Assembly: GCA_035493475.1 (NCBI GenBank)
Contig: DATJIF010000009.1
Span: 62,001-126,000 of the forward strand
Origin: Actinospica sp035493475
GTDB lineage: Bacteria; Actinomycetota; Actinomycetes; Streptomycetales; Catenulisporaceae
Direction: 5' to 3'
DNA: 64,000 nucleotides
The notes under the pieces are model-generated. The model made no database searches. It was not told where the DNA came from and saw nothing but the letters and a program-made list of their open reading frames with translations. Position numbers and translations under genes: made by a program. Positions 1 through 8,477 of this stretch are shown piece by piece (the stretch's first letter is position 1; each line of letters opens with the position of its first letter).

Positions 1-290
1 CCGACACCGCCGCCACCGCCGCGAGCAACACCTGGTCGCACGTCGTGGCCACGTTCAACGCGGCGACCGGCACGTACGCGCTCTACTTGAACGGCTCGCT
101 CACAGCCACCGCGACGCGGCCGAGCACCTGGGCCGCCACTGGGCAGTTCACGGTCGGCAACCTGTACGTCCTCGGCAACGGAACCCCGGTCACGAAGAAC
201 TTCTTCAACGGCCAGCTGAGCGACGTCCAGCTGTACGACTACGCACTGAGCGCGCCGCAGATCACCGCGCTGCACGACCAGATCGGCTAA
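1..290 (+). CDS. LamG-type (concanavalin A-like) domain protein, C-terminal fragment
   Basis: Only the last 95 or so codons are present; the frame is open to the left edge, so the start lies outside the window. The visible part reads WSHVVATFNAATGTYALYLNG, then a short strand-rich stretch and a final YDYALS helix segment. This is the typical last third of a LamG/laminin-G-like jelly roll as found in secreted carbohydrate-binding or glycoside hydrolase proteins of actinomycetes. Nothing here shows a catalytic domain or an anchor, so the role of the whole protein cannot be told. A strong terminator follows directly. Confidence 0.8.
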   Translation, partial: DTAATAASNTWSHVVATFNAATGTYALYLNGSLTATATRPSTWAATGQFTVGNLYVLGNGTPVTKNFFNGQLSDVQLYDYALSAPQITALHDQIG

Positions 291-301
291 GGCACGCGGA
301 C

Positions 302-357
302 GCCCTCGGGGCCGCCGGAGGACCAGCCAGGTTCTCCGGCGGCCCCGAGGGCTTTTT
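302..357 (+). terminator. Intrinsic terminator after the LamG gene
   Basis: An almost unbroken 23-bp stem (302-324 pairing with 330-352) encloses the loop agcca and is followed by ttttt. The arms include CCCTCGGGGCCGCCGGAG and its exact reverse complement. It starts 12 bases after the stop codon, so it ends the LamG transcript. Confidence 0.9.
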
Positions 358-455
358 CGGCCTTTCCCCACGAGGATCTCAAGAGAAGGCTATCTGCGCC
401 TTATGAGAGAACTAAGAGGCCGACGTGGGAACCGCTTTTCGCTAGCGTTCGAGAC

Positions 456-1592
456 GTGCGGTGTGTGGAGAGGCCGCTGGAGCGGAGTCTGGTCGAGGAC
501 TGCGGGTTCCAGCGCAGCTATCCGGTCGAGGTCGGGCTACTCGCCGAGGCGGAGACGTCGGGAGTTCTGGCGGTTCCGGTGCGCTACGAGACGGACGGCG
601 CGGGGCGGATCATCACGGCGATCCAGCGCGCGGCGGACGGGACGATGCTCGGCAGGCTGCTGGAGACACGGCCGGACGGGTTCGGGGCGGAGGTCGGCAC
701 GCTGGTGGCGCTGGACCTGCTCACGGCGCTGGCCGCGCTGCACAAGCTGGGGCTCGCGCACCGGCTCGTGGACGCGGGGCGGATCGTGGTGACGGCCGCC
801 GGGATGTGCGTGCTGATCGATCCCTGCCTCGCTCCGCGCGCGGACGGGGGCACGGCGCACGACGCGATCCGGGCGGACCTGAGCGCGGCCGAGCGGGTCA
901 TCGAACGCTGTCTCGGTTCGGTGCCGCTGTCCCAGGGGCCGCTGGTCACGCACAACGGATCGGCCTCGGAGATGCTGCTGGAGCTCGGTTCGGCGGCCAC
1001 GGAGCGGTTCGACGCGGGGTGGGCGGCGCGGGCGCGGGCGTACCTGGCGGAGGCGTCCACGGCGCGGTTCGGCGGGGCGGCGCAGGTGCCTCCGGCGCCC
1101 GTGCCCGAGGTGGACACGGCCACGCATCGGCGGCCGCTGCGGCTCGGCGAGGCGGGCGGCGGGAGCCGGCGGAAGCCGCCCGCGCGCAACGGACGGCTCG
1201 CGGTGGCCGGGGTGTTGGTCGCGGGTGCAACCTTCACGGTGTTCCATTCCAACGCCGCGACCGTCACGAAGCCGGCTACGGTGGCGACCGCGGTGACTTC
1301 GACCTCGATCACCGAGTTCGCGTACGTCGGCATGGAGTCCGCGCGGGCGCAGGCCATTGTCAGGGTACAGACGAACGGGACCGGGCCGGTGGTGCTCACG
1401 CTGAGCTTCACCGGCTCCGACGTGCAGGGCGTCGCCGGGTCGAGTGAACGCCTCGTGCACACGTTCAAGCTGGAGGGTAAGCACTCGTACACGGTGACGG
1501 ACACCGTGGACGGGGCCCACTACTGCTACACGAAGTACTGGGACGTCATGGTGGGCACGTCGTTCCGTCAGCTCGCGGCTCCCGGCTGCTGA
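456..1592 (+). CDS. Membrane pseudokinase-like protein with small ectodomain
   Basis: Predicted 378 residues. Residues about 85-125 look like the C-lobe of a bacterial Ser/Thr kinase: a helix ending LHKLGLAHRL aligns with the usual LHxxGIVHRD, followed by GRIVVTAAGMCVLIDP where active kinases have NVLV...KLxDFG. The catalytic Asp, the DFG triplet, the glycine loop and the ATP-binding Lys are all missing, so it should not phosphorylate. One membrane helix lies at about 246-263, preceded by basic residues, and about 110 extracytoplasmic residues follow. That outer part resembles those of the kinase at 4252 and the protein at 5982. The start is uncertain (GTG 456 or GTG 465; no clear Shine-Dalgarno). 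The end overlaps the convergent DUF2236 gene by 25 bp. Confidence 0.75.
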   Translation: MRCVERPLERSLVEDCGFQRSYPVEVGLLAEAETSGVLAVPVRYETDGAGRIITAIQRAADGTMLGRLLETRPDGFGAEVGTLVALDLLTALAALHKLGLAHRLVDAGRIVVTAAGMCVLIDPCLAPRADGGTAHDAIRADLSAAERVIERCLGSVPLSQGPLVTHNGSASEMLLELGSAATERFDAGWAARARAYLAEASTARFGGAAQVPPAPVPEVDTATHRRPLRLGEAGGGSRRKPPARNGRLAVAGVLVAGATFTVFHSNAATVTKPATVATAVTSTSITEFAYVGMESARAQAIVRVQTNGTGPVVLTLSFTGSDVQGVAGSSERLVHTFKLEGKHSYTVTDTVDGAHYCYTKYWDVMVGTSFRQLAAPGC

Positions 1593-2749
1593 ACGATCCG
1601 GGAGACCGGCGGCGGGCTCCAGCGCTGATTGTGCGGCCGCGGCACGTTGTATTCGTCCTTGAGGTGTTCGGGTACTGCGTAGTGCATGACCCGGCCGCGC
1701 GTCAGGGAGCTGAGTTCGAATGCTGTCGTCAGGGCGCCGAGCCGGTCGAGCACCATCGCGGCGATCGGGGAGCGGGCCTTGGCGTCCTCGAGCACGCCGA
1801 GCAGCACCGGGGCGGCGGGCACCAGGTGGTCGAAGAGGCCTGATCTGGGCACGGCGAGCCAGTCGGCGGCGGTGTCGCCGACCAGGTAGCGGATCAGGGC
1901 CGGGACGATCGGGTCGAGCAGCGTGCCGGGGACGACCTGCTCGTAGAGGTCGACGAGCTGCCGGGTGAGTTCGACGCCCTCGGTGGACGGGCCCATGTAC
2001 TTCGCCATGTAGAGGTCGGAGAAGTCGCGCGCCTCCTCCAGCGTGCTCGGCGCCGCGTCGATGTCCACGCCGAGCATCGCGCCGACCACGCGCCAGGCGT
2101 AGAAGTAGGCCTCGGCGCCGTCCTGGTTGATGTGGATGCCGAGCCGGTAGAGCGCGTCGAGCACCTGGATGGAGAACATCATCTGGCCGCCGATCATGTC
2201 CTCCTGGCAGATCGGCACGCCGAGCCCCGCGTGGTCCCAGGCGCCCTCCCGCTTCAGGTGGTGCCGGATCGAGGCGTGCAGCAGCCGCACCTTCTGCGCG
2301 GTCGGCACGAACCTGCCCCCGGCCTCGAACGCGTCGGGGCGCATCAGGTAGACGGTGAACTGCCCGGTCGCGGCCATCCGGTTCGAGGGGTAGTCGAGCG
2401 AGTGCGTGGCGGAGAGCAGCCGGGCCACGTGCGGCACGACGTAGCAGGCGGGCATGGAGGCGAAGGACAGGGCGGTGGAGATGTGCACGTTGTTGTCGAT
2501 GAAGAACATCCGCGCGGTCTCCATCACGTCCCAGTCCACCCAGTCCGGCGGCGCGGCGGTGGCGGCGAGGTAGTCCCGGGCGACGTCGGGCAGTCCCTCG
2601 GGCAGGTCGCGGTCCTTCCCGCCGAACCAGCGCATCAGGGTATTGAAGTGGCCGATCTGACCCTGCTCGAACAGGGCGTCGATCGTCGCGTCGGCGAGTT
2701 CGTCGCCGCGTCCGCGCAGTCGGTCCATCGCCTCGGCGGTGACGGGCAT
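1568..2749 (-). CDS. DUF2236 / MpaB-type oxygenase (latex-clearing protein superfamily)
   Basis: 393 residues, full length for the DUF2236 family (ER-bound oxygenase MpaB, rubber oxygenase Lcp). Family hallmarks are the helix VRLLHASIRHHLKREG followed by VPICQEDMIGGQMMFS and a long helical C-terminal half. Characterised members are heme-dependent enzymes that cut isoprenoid double bonds (polyisoprene in Lcp, a farnesyl chain in MpaB). There is no signal peptide, so it is predicted cytoplasmic. The polyprenyl synthase gene lies 27 bp upstream on the same strand, which suggests that the substrate is the isoprenoid made by that enzyme; this is inference. Confidence 0.85.
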   Translation of the reverse strand: MPVTAEAMDRLRGRGDELADATIDALFEQGQIGHFNTLMRWFGGKDRDLPEGLPDVARDYLAATAAPPDWVDWDVMETARMFFIDNNVHISTALSFASMPACYVVPHVARLLSATHSLDYPSNRMAATGQFTVYLMRPDAFEAGGRFVPTAQKVRLLHASIRHHLKREGAWDHAGLGVPICQEDMIGGQMMFSIQVLDALYRLGIHINQDGAEAYFYAWRVVGAMLGVDIDAAPSTLEEARDFSDLYMAKYMGPSTEGVELTRQLVDLYEQVVPGTLLDPIVPALIRYLVGDTAADWLAVPRSGLFDHLVPAAPVLLGVLEDAKARSPIAAMVLDRLGALTTAFELSSLTRGRVMHYAVPEHLKDEYNVPRPHNQRWSPPPVSRIVQQPGAAS

Positions 2750-2776
2750 GGGTCAGGCTCCTTCTACGAGGTCCTG

Positions 2777-3814
2777 CTACAGGGAACGGTCGGTGACGGC
2801 GTCGGCCAGGTCGTGCAGGGCGGTCGCGGCGGCGGGCGGCAGCGGCGCGCGGGCGAGGGCGACGTGCGCGGCCCGGGTGCGCGCGGTGATGAGCTGCTCG
2901 ACGCGTTCGCGGGCGCCGGAGCGCTCCAGGATCTTGCGGAAGCGTTCGAGGTCTGACACGTCGAGGTCGGCGCGGCCGAGCAGGTCCTGCAGTTCCTCGC
3001 GGTCGGCGGGCGCGGCGCCGCGCAGGCCGAGGGCGACGAGGGCCGTGGGCCGGGCTCCGGCGATGTCGTCGAGGTTCGACTTGCCGGTGTGCTCCGGGTC
3101 GCCGAACACGGCCAGCAGGTCGTCGCGCAACTGGAAGGCCTCGCCCAGCGGCACGCCGTACGCCGTGAACGCCGCGAGCAGCGCCGGGGACGCGCCGCCG
3201 AGCTTCCCGCCGATCTGCAGCGGGTGCTCGATGGTGTACTTGGCGGTCTTGTACCTGATGATCTGGAGCGAGTCCTCGGGGTCGTGCGCGGCTCCGGTGC
3301 GCATGATCTCCAGGCACTCCCCGGCTATCAGTTCCCTGGCGAGCACCGTCCACAGCGGCCGGGCCCGCGCGAGATACGCCGAGGGCAGGCCGCACGTGGT
3401 GAACAGCTGCCCGGCCCAGGACATCAGCAGGTCGCCGACGAGCATCGCCAGCGACCGGGCCGCCCACTCGGGATCCGGCGCCCCGGGAACGGCGTCCAGC
3501 AGCGCGACGTGCGTGCTCGGCAGTCCGCGTCGCAGAGCACTGGCATCGATGAGGTCGTCGTGCGTCACGGCCGCCGCGTGCACGAGTTCCATGGACGCGG
3601 CGGCGCGTACGGCGGCATCGGAGTCGGCCTGTCCGCACGCGCGCCAACCCCAGTAGCAGAATGCGGCGCGGATCCGCTTGCCTCCCACCACCGCCTCGCG
3701 CAACCGTGCGCCAATGGGAACGAGCTGCGGATCGATCAGTTCCAGTTGCGTCGCCTCGTGCTCGGCGAATTCGAGCAGCGCCGCGTCCACCCGCGGCTTG
3801 ATCGTTATCGGCAC
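2777..3814 (-). CDS. Polyprenyl diphosphate synthase (trans-isoprenyl type)
   Basis: 345 residues, normal length for the family that condenses allylic diphosphates with isopentenyl diphosphate. The first Asp-rich motif is THDDLID (Asp 86, 87, 90) and the second is LRDDLLAVFGD at about 230, both needed for Mg-diphosphate binding. GGKRIRAAFCYW near residue 45 is the usual substrate-binding segment. The start is a GTG. It sits between a small conserved-looking protein upstream (7-bp gap) and the DUF2236 oxygenase downstream, so the three are probably one operon. Chain length cannot be read off safely. Confidence 0.92.
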   Translation of the reverse strand: MPITIKPRVDAALLEFAEHEATQLELIDPQLVPIGARLREAVVGGKRIRAAFCYWGWRACGQADSDAAVRAAASMELVHAAAVTHDDLIDASALRRGLPSTHVALLDAVPGAPDPEWAARSLAMLVGDLLMSWAGQLFTTCGLPSAYLARARPLWTVLARELIAGECLEIMRTGAAHDPEDSLQIIRYKTAKYTIEHPLQIGGKLGGASPALLAAFTAYGVPLGEAFQLRDDLLAVFGDPEHTGKSNLDDIAGARPTALVALGLRGAAPADREELQDLLGRADLDVSDLERFRKILERSGARERVEQLITARTRAAHVALARAPLPPAAATALHDLADAVTDRSL

Positions 3815-3821
3815 GTACGGC

Positions 3822-4094
3822 TCACGCGCTGTCGGGAATGTCGCGGTTCAGCCTCGCGATCCGGGCCAGCGCCTCCATGTGCGCCTCTGCTCCGGGCGAA
3901 AAGCGGGACAGCACCACGTCGCCGCGGGCCATCAGGTCGTCGCGCGCGTCCGCCGCGAGATCCCCGTAGTCCTCGCGCCGCATCGCCCCGCGCGCCTTCC
4001 GCAACAGCCCCTCGGCCTGCTCCAGGCCGAGATCGGCGAGCCCGAGCGCCAACCGTGCGACATCCACCACGTCGTCCCCTCCCACACGGATCAT
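3822..4094 (-). CDS. Small protein encoded with polyprenyl synthase
   Basis: About 90 residues, alpha-helical and charged, with no membrane segment or metal motif. I chose ATG 4094 (product starts MIRVGGDDVV) because GGAAGGG lies about 12 nt upstream; a longer reading from 4190 has no ribosome site and would run through the divergent promoter region. The stop is 7 bp before the synthase start, so the two are almost certainly cotranscribed. The function is unknown; a regulatory or scaffold partner of the synthase is possible. Confidence 0.7.
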   Translation of the reverse strand: MIRVGGDDVVDVARLALGLADLGLEQAEGLLRKARGAMRREDYGDLAADARDDLMARGDVVLSRFSPGAEAHMEALARIARLNRDIPDSA

Positions 4095-4251
4095 CCGTCG
4101 ATCACGGCCCTTCCCGCCCCCGCGGAACGGCACACGGTCAATCGCCTTTTCCGGTGAATACGCCGCCGTAGTTCCGATCTTGGCACCCAAGCCCTACCAT
4201 GGCTGCGCGAACGGCCTGTCGTAGCCGTTCCTTGGGGCGGGAGAAAACTTC

Positions 4252-5985
4252 ATGGTGGGCAAGAACACTCCGGACAGCTGGACGCTGCCCGGTTATGAAC
4301 ACGTACAACAGTTGGGCACCGGCGCCGGCGGCCAGGTGTTCCTCGCCAGGCACGAGGACTCCGGCACGCTGGTGGCGGTCAAGTACCTGGTGCCCGGGCT
4401 GCACTCGGCCGGCGACTTCCGCGAGGCGTACCGGTCCGAGGCGCAGCTGCTGGCGGAACTCGAGTCGCCGCACGTGACGCGGCTCTACGAGTACGTCGAG
4501 GGGCCGGAGGGCGCGGCGATCGTGATGGAGGCCGTGTCCGGCTCCTCGCTGCGCCAGATGATGAAGCAGGAGGGCGCGACCACCCCCGAGGCCGCGCTGT
4601 GCATCCTCAAGGGCTCGCTGCTCGGTCTCGCCGCCGCGCACGCGTCCGGCGTGGTGCACCGGGACTACAAGCCGGCGAACGTCCTGGTGACGCCGGAAGG
4701 GGTCTCGAAGCTCGTCGACTTCGGCATCGCGGCCCGCTCCGGCGAGGCCGCGGGAGCTGCGGGCACGCCGCTCTACATGGCGCCCGAGCAGTTCCGCGGC
4801 GGCCCCGCGTCGCCCGCCGCCGACGTCTACGCGGCGACGGTCACGTTCTACGAGTGCGTCACCGGCGAGCGCCCGTTCCCCGGCAAGAACGCGGTGGAAC
4901 TGATGGCGCAGCACTCGCTGGAGACGATCCCGGACGACCGCGTCCCCGAGCCGCTGCGGCCTATCATCCGCGCCGGGATGGCCAAGGAGCCGCAGGAGCG
5001 TCCGGCGAGCGCGCTGGCCTTCGTGGCGGAGCTGGAGCAGATCGCGCACGCGGCGTACGGCCCGGATTGGGAGGAGCGCGGCCAGCGGAAGATCGCGACG
5101 CTGCTGGCGCTGCTTCCGTTGCTGCTGCTTCAGGGCGCCGCCCAGCCGGTCCCGTCCAGCACGACGTCAATCGCCACGACCGAGCTCGGCACGGGCGCCG
5201 GAGCCGAGGCGGGCGGCGAGGCGATGGCCCAGCTCGCCCGCCGCGCCCGACGCCGGACCAGGACGATCCGCGTGACCGCGGGCGCGGGCGCGGCGTCCGT
5301 GATCGTGGTGGCGGCCGTAGCCATCGCGTACGCGGGCGGCGGGCACCACAACACCTCGACCAACTCGGCCGGAAACTCCGCACTCGTGGGCGCCACGACG
5401 CTCCTGACGCCCGTCGGATCCACATCCGCGTCGGGGGTGGGATCCGCATCGGGAACCCTCACCGGTTCGCCGAGCGCCTCCAGCCCCTCGCCTTCGCAGG
5501 GCACGCCGACGTCCACCGCGAGTCAGAGCACTCCGACGAGCGGGACCACGCCCACGAGTGGCTCCACGACCTCCGGCGGCTCGACCACTCCCCCAGTGAC
5601 GACGACCACGCCCAAGTCCACCGCGACGACACCGAGCCCGACGCCGACCATCACGGTCGACTCGATCGCCATCACCACGATGAACTGCGACGGCCCGTCC
5701 GTGGGCGCGACCGCCACCGTCACCACGAACGGTCTCGACGGAGGCACGGTGACCTTCACGTGGTTCACCCTCAACTCCGACAAGGTCGAGAAGGACATCG
5801 GGACCACCGGCCCGTACACCCTCGCGGCCGGTGAGACCTCGCAGACGGTCAGTTCGCGGTACAGCTTCATCAACTACGAAGGCGGCGTGAACTGGGGCGT
5901 GCGAGTGAGCTCGACCCCGGCGTCGAAGGGCGGCAGCGCCTCCGACAACATCAACCCCTACTCGTCAGGATGTATTGCGTCATGA
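4252..5985 (+). CDS. Transmembrane Ser/Thr protein kinase (PknB-like) with small ectodomain
   Basis: 577 residues. The kinase domain spans about 15-270: glycine loop LGTGAGGQVF, ATP Lys 44 (VAVK), HRDYKPAN at 136-143, DFG 156-158 and APEQ. The catalytic residues are intact, so it should be active. After it come a hydrophobic stretch (282-296), a basic segment and a membrane helix at about 345-362, then a long Ser/Thr/Pro-rich linker and an extracytoplasmic domain of about 110 residues with two cysteines. GGGAG precedes the ATG. Its TGA overlaps the ATG of the next gene (ATGA), so the two are translationally coupled. The outer domain resembles those of the pseudokinase at 456 and of the downstream membrane protein, suggesting a common signal or mutual contact. 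Confidence 0.93.
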   Translation: MVGKNTPDSWTLPGYEHVQQLGTGAGGQVFLARHEDSGTLVAVKYLVPGLHSAGDFREAYRSEAQLLAELESPHVTRLYEYVEGPEGAAIVMEAVSGSSLRQMMKQEGATTPEAALCILKGSLLGLAAAHASGVVHRDYKPANVLVTPEGVSKLVDFGIAARSGEAAGAAGTPLYMAPEQFRGGPASPAADVYAATVTFYECVTGERPFPGKNAVELMAQHSLETIPDDRVPEPLRPIIRAGMAKEPQERPASALAFVAELEQIAHAAYGPDWEERGQRKIATLLALLPLLLLQGAAQPVPSSTTSIATTELGTGAGAEAGGEAMAQLARRARRRTRTIRVTAGAGAASVIVVAAVAIAYAGGGHHNTSTNSAGNSALVGATTLLTPVGSTSASGVGSASGTLTGSPSASSPSPSQGTPTSTASQSTPTSGTTPTSGSTTSGGSTTPPVTTTTPKSTATTPSPTPTITVDSIAITTMNCDGPSVGATATVTTNGLDGGTVTFTWFTLNSDKVEKDIGTTGPYTLAAGETSQTVSSRYSFINYEGGVNWGVRVSSTPASKGGSASDNINPYSSGCIAS

Positions 5986-6731
5986 GCGACGAGACCGAAC
6001 GCCTGACCGAGCGCTTCGCGGACCAGACGGAGCAGACTCAGCGCTTCGAGGAGATCGAGCAGACGCAGCGGCTCGCGGACGCCGAGATCGCCGCGGAGAC
6101 GCAACGGCTCGCGGACATCGAGGCAGTCGCGGAGACGCAGCAGCTTGCCGATACCCAGGCCGTCGCGGAGACGCAGCGGTTCGACTCTTCGCCCAATCCG
6201 GATCAGGTCGAGACGTACGTCCGGTTCGGGCCCGGGATTCCGGCGGTGGTTCCGGCTCCCGATCGGGCCACGGCGATCTGGCGCGGGGAGGTGCGGCCCG
6301 TCGAGGTGGCGCAGCAGGGGCCTGAGCGGCGGGCGCAGCGGTGGATCATGCCGCTTACCGTGCTGATCCTCGTGATCGCGGTGCTGATCTACTTCTTCTG
6401 GGGGCGCACGACCACGTCCGTCGCCGTGAAGTCGGTCGCGGTGACGGCGGCCACGGCGAGCGTGAGCTGCGAGGGGTCCGAGCGGTTGACGGCCGTTCTG
6501 ACCACGAACGGCGGGTCGGGTAACGTGACGTACCAGTGGCAGCGCTCTGACGGGACGCACTCGGACGTGCTGACGCAGAACGTGGACAAGGGTGAGTCGA
6601 AGGTCAGCGTCACACTGCTCTGGAACTTCGACGGATACGGCACTCTGGACGCCACGGCGACCCTACGGGTCATCAGCCCCGGCACCGCTGCCGGGTCGGC
6701 GACGTTCCGCTACGTCTGCGCCAAGCAATAG
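5982..6731 (+). CDS. Single-pass membrane protein with TQRF/TQRL repeat tail
   Basis: About 249 residues. The ATG at 5982 overlaps the kinase stop (ATGA) and is preferred to an upstream in-frame ATG at 5970 inside the kinase gene. The first 70 residues form an acidic, helical string in which threonine recurs in the pattern T-x-R/Q-F/L: TERL, TERF, TQRF, TQRL, TQRL, TQQL, TQRF. One membrane helix lies at about 121-140 and an extracytoplasmic domain of about 105 residues ends in Cys. Acidic residues before Thr and a hydrophobic residue at +3 match the known preference of mycobacterial PknB-type kinases, so the tail is probably a multi-site substrate of the coupled kinase. It matches no family I can name. 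Confidence 0.85.
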   Translation: MSDETERLTERFADQTEQTQRFEEIEQTQRLADAEIAAETQRLADIEAVAETQQLADTQAVAETQRFDSSPNPDQVETYVRFGPGIPAVVPAPDRATAIWRGEVRPVEVAQQGPERRAQRWIMPLTVLILVIAVLIYFFWGRTTTSVAVKSVAVTAATASVSCEGSERLTAVLTTNGGSGNVTYQWQRSDGTHSDVLTQNVDKGESKVSVTLLWNFDGYGTLDATATLRVISPGTAAGSATFRYVCAKQ

Positions 6732-6823
6732 CCGCGCCGACGGGCAAAGCGCGTTTAGGCCATGATGTGGCGGGCGAAGTGGAGTATTCCGCTTCGGAAT
6801 CGTTGTGAGAGGAGCTGCCGGTC

Positions 6824-8422
6824 GTGGTGACCGACGGCGGAGAAGTGATAGCCGGCCGCTACCGTCTGATATCCCAGCTCGGGAGCGGCGCGATGGGCGT
6901 GGTCTGGCGGGCGCACGACGAACGGCTCGGCCGCACGGTCGCGGTCAAGAAGTTGCGTGCCCCGGTCGGGCTGAGCAGCACGCAGATCGAGCAGGCGCAC
7001 GGCCGGGCTCGACGCGAGGCGCGGATCGCCGCGCGGCTGCAGCACGCGCACGCGGTGGCCGTCTACGACGTCGTCGAGCACGAGGGCCGGCCGTGCCTCG
7101 TGATGGAGTACGTCCCGTCCCGCAGCCTCGCGCAGGTGCTGGCGCACGACACGGCGCTGCCGCCCGCCGAGGTGGCCAAGATCGGCGCCGGGCTCGCGGC
7201 CGCGCTGATCGCGGCGCACGAGGCGGGGATCGTGCACCGGGACATCAAGCCCGGCAACATCCTGATCGCGGACAACGGGGCGGTGAAGCTCACCGACTTC
7301 GGCATCTCCCGGGCCAGCGGCGACGTGACGGTCACCGCGACCGGCGAGATGCTCGGCACGCCCGCGTACATCTCGCCGGAGGTCGCGCAGGGCCGCACGG
7401 CGGGCGCGGCCAGCGACGTGTTCTCGCTCGGCGCGACGCTCTACGCCGCGCTGGAGGGCACCCCGCCGTTCGGCATCGGCCCGAACGCGATGGCGCTGCT
7501 GCTGCGCATCGTGAACGGCGAGATCCGGCAGCCCGAGCAGTCCGGCGCGCTCGTCGACACGATCATGTGGATGCTCAACCGCGACCCGGAGGCCCGGCCG
7601 AGCATGGGCCGGGTGCGGCGCGAACTCGAGTCGGCGACGGAGGAGACCGTCACCGACATCGCTCCGCCACCGCCGCCGGTCGAGGACCACGTCGACGAGG
7701 GCCAGGATGAAGAGCCCGAGGCGCACGGGGTCGAGGCCGCACCGGAGGTCAAGCCCGCTCCGGCGAAGGTGAAGCAGCCGCCTAAGCAGACGCCGAAGCC
7801 GAAACCGAAGCAACCGTCGAAGCCGCGGTCCCGGGTGCTCGCGGGGGTGTTCCTGTCGGTCGCGGCCGTCATGACCGCCGCGATCGTCGCGGCGATCACC
7901 GTGCACAATCATGCGCGCGGTTCGGCCGCCGCGCCGCCCGCGACCACGCACGCCTCGTCACAGGCGGTTGCCGCGACCACCGGCGCGAAGGCGGGTAAGA
8001 GCGCGAGTGCCACGCATTCCGCGAGCAGCAGCGCGACGGCAACGCAGGGCTCGTCCGCGACGTCCTCCGCCTCCGCGAGCGCCACGGCCTCGGGCAGCGT
8101 GACGCAGCAGCTATCGACCGCGATCACGCACTACTACTCGCTGATGCCGGGCGGCACGGACCAGGCGTGGAACTATCTGACGGCGAGTTATCAGCAGAAC
8201 ACCGCGCGCAGTGAGGCGTACTACAAGTCGTTCTGGAGCGCGATCCAGAGCGTCTCGCTCTCGGGCCTGCAGGCACAGGCGCCTTCCACGGTCGTGGTCA
8301 CGCTCACGTACGACTACAAGAACGGCCAGACCGTGCAGGAGCGCACCCGCTTCGGACTCGTGCAGCAGGGCGGCGTCTGGAAGATCAACACCTCGTCGGT
8401 GCTCAGCAGCACGACGAGCTAG
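6824..8422 (+). CDS. Transmembrane Ser/Thr protein kinase with extracellular NTF2-like tail
   Basis: 532 residues. The kinase domain covers about 11-270 with LGSGAMGVVW, Lys 42, HRDIKPGN from 138, DFG 158-160 and SPEV. A Pro/Lys-rich juxtamembrane part (280-336) leads to a membrane helix at 338-360, an Ala/Ser/Thr-rich spacer and a final 100-residue domain (HYYSLMPGG...AWNYLT, ending GGVWKINTSS) of the type often appended to actinomycete kinases. Two adjacent GTG codons serve as start, behind GAGAGGAG. The gap of 92 bp from the preceding gene leaves room for its own promoter. It converges on the penicillin acylase gene across a shared terminator. Confidence 0.93.
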   Translation: MVTDGGEVIAGRYRLISQLGSGAMGVVWRAHDERLGRTVAVKKLRAPVGLSSTQIEQAHGRARREARIAARLQHAHAVAVYDVVEHEGRPCLVMEYVPSRSLAQVLAHDTALPPAEVAKIGAGLAAALIAAHEAGIVHRDIKPGNILIADNGAVKLTDFGISRASGDVTVTATGEMLGTPAYISPEVAQGRTAGAASDVFSLGATLYAALEGTPPFGIGPNAMALLLRIVNGEIRQPEQSGALVDTIMWMLNRDPEARPSMGRVRRELESATEETVTDIAPPPPPVEDHVDEGQDEEPEAHGVEAAPEVKPAPAKVKQPPKQTPKPKPKQPSKPRSRVLAGVFLSVAAVMTAAIVAAITVHNHARGSAAAPPATTHASSQAVAATTGAKAGKSASATHSASSSATATQGSSATSSASASATASGSVTQQLSTAITHYYSLMPGGTDQAWNYLTASYQQNTARSEAYYKSFWSAIQSVSLSGLQAQAPSTVVVTLTYDYKNGQTVQERTRFGLVQQGGVWKINTSSVLSSTTS

Positions 8423-8431
8423 ACGGCCGCC

Positions 8432-8477
8432 GCCGTGAGCGCGCATTCCGCTGCTGCGGAAGTAGCGCGCTCACGGC
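8432..8477. terminator. Bidirectional terminator hairpin between convergent genes
   Basis: The outer 13-bp stem GCCGTGAGCGCGC (8432-8444) pairs with 8465-8477, and an inner stem TTCCGC/GCGGAA closes a tgct loop. The structure follows the kinase stop and includes the stop codon of the opposite gene. There is no long T-run on either side. Confidence 0.75.

Noticed and set aside
403..792. Open frame starting at ATG 403
   Set aside because: Arg/Trp/Ser-rich product in a frame shifted against the pseudokinase-like gene; no domain or coding-type third-position pattern.
537..3647. A 1036-codon open frame on the minus strand, and similar long open frames opposite many genes
   Set aside because: Composition is Arg/Ala/Pro/Gly-rich with no domain; it is the antisense or shifted reading of the clear genes at 456, 1568 and 2777 and is expected in DNA this GC-rich.
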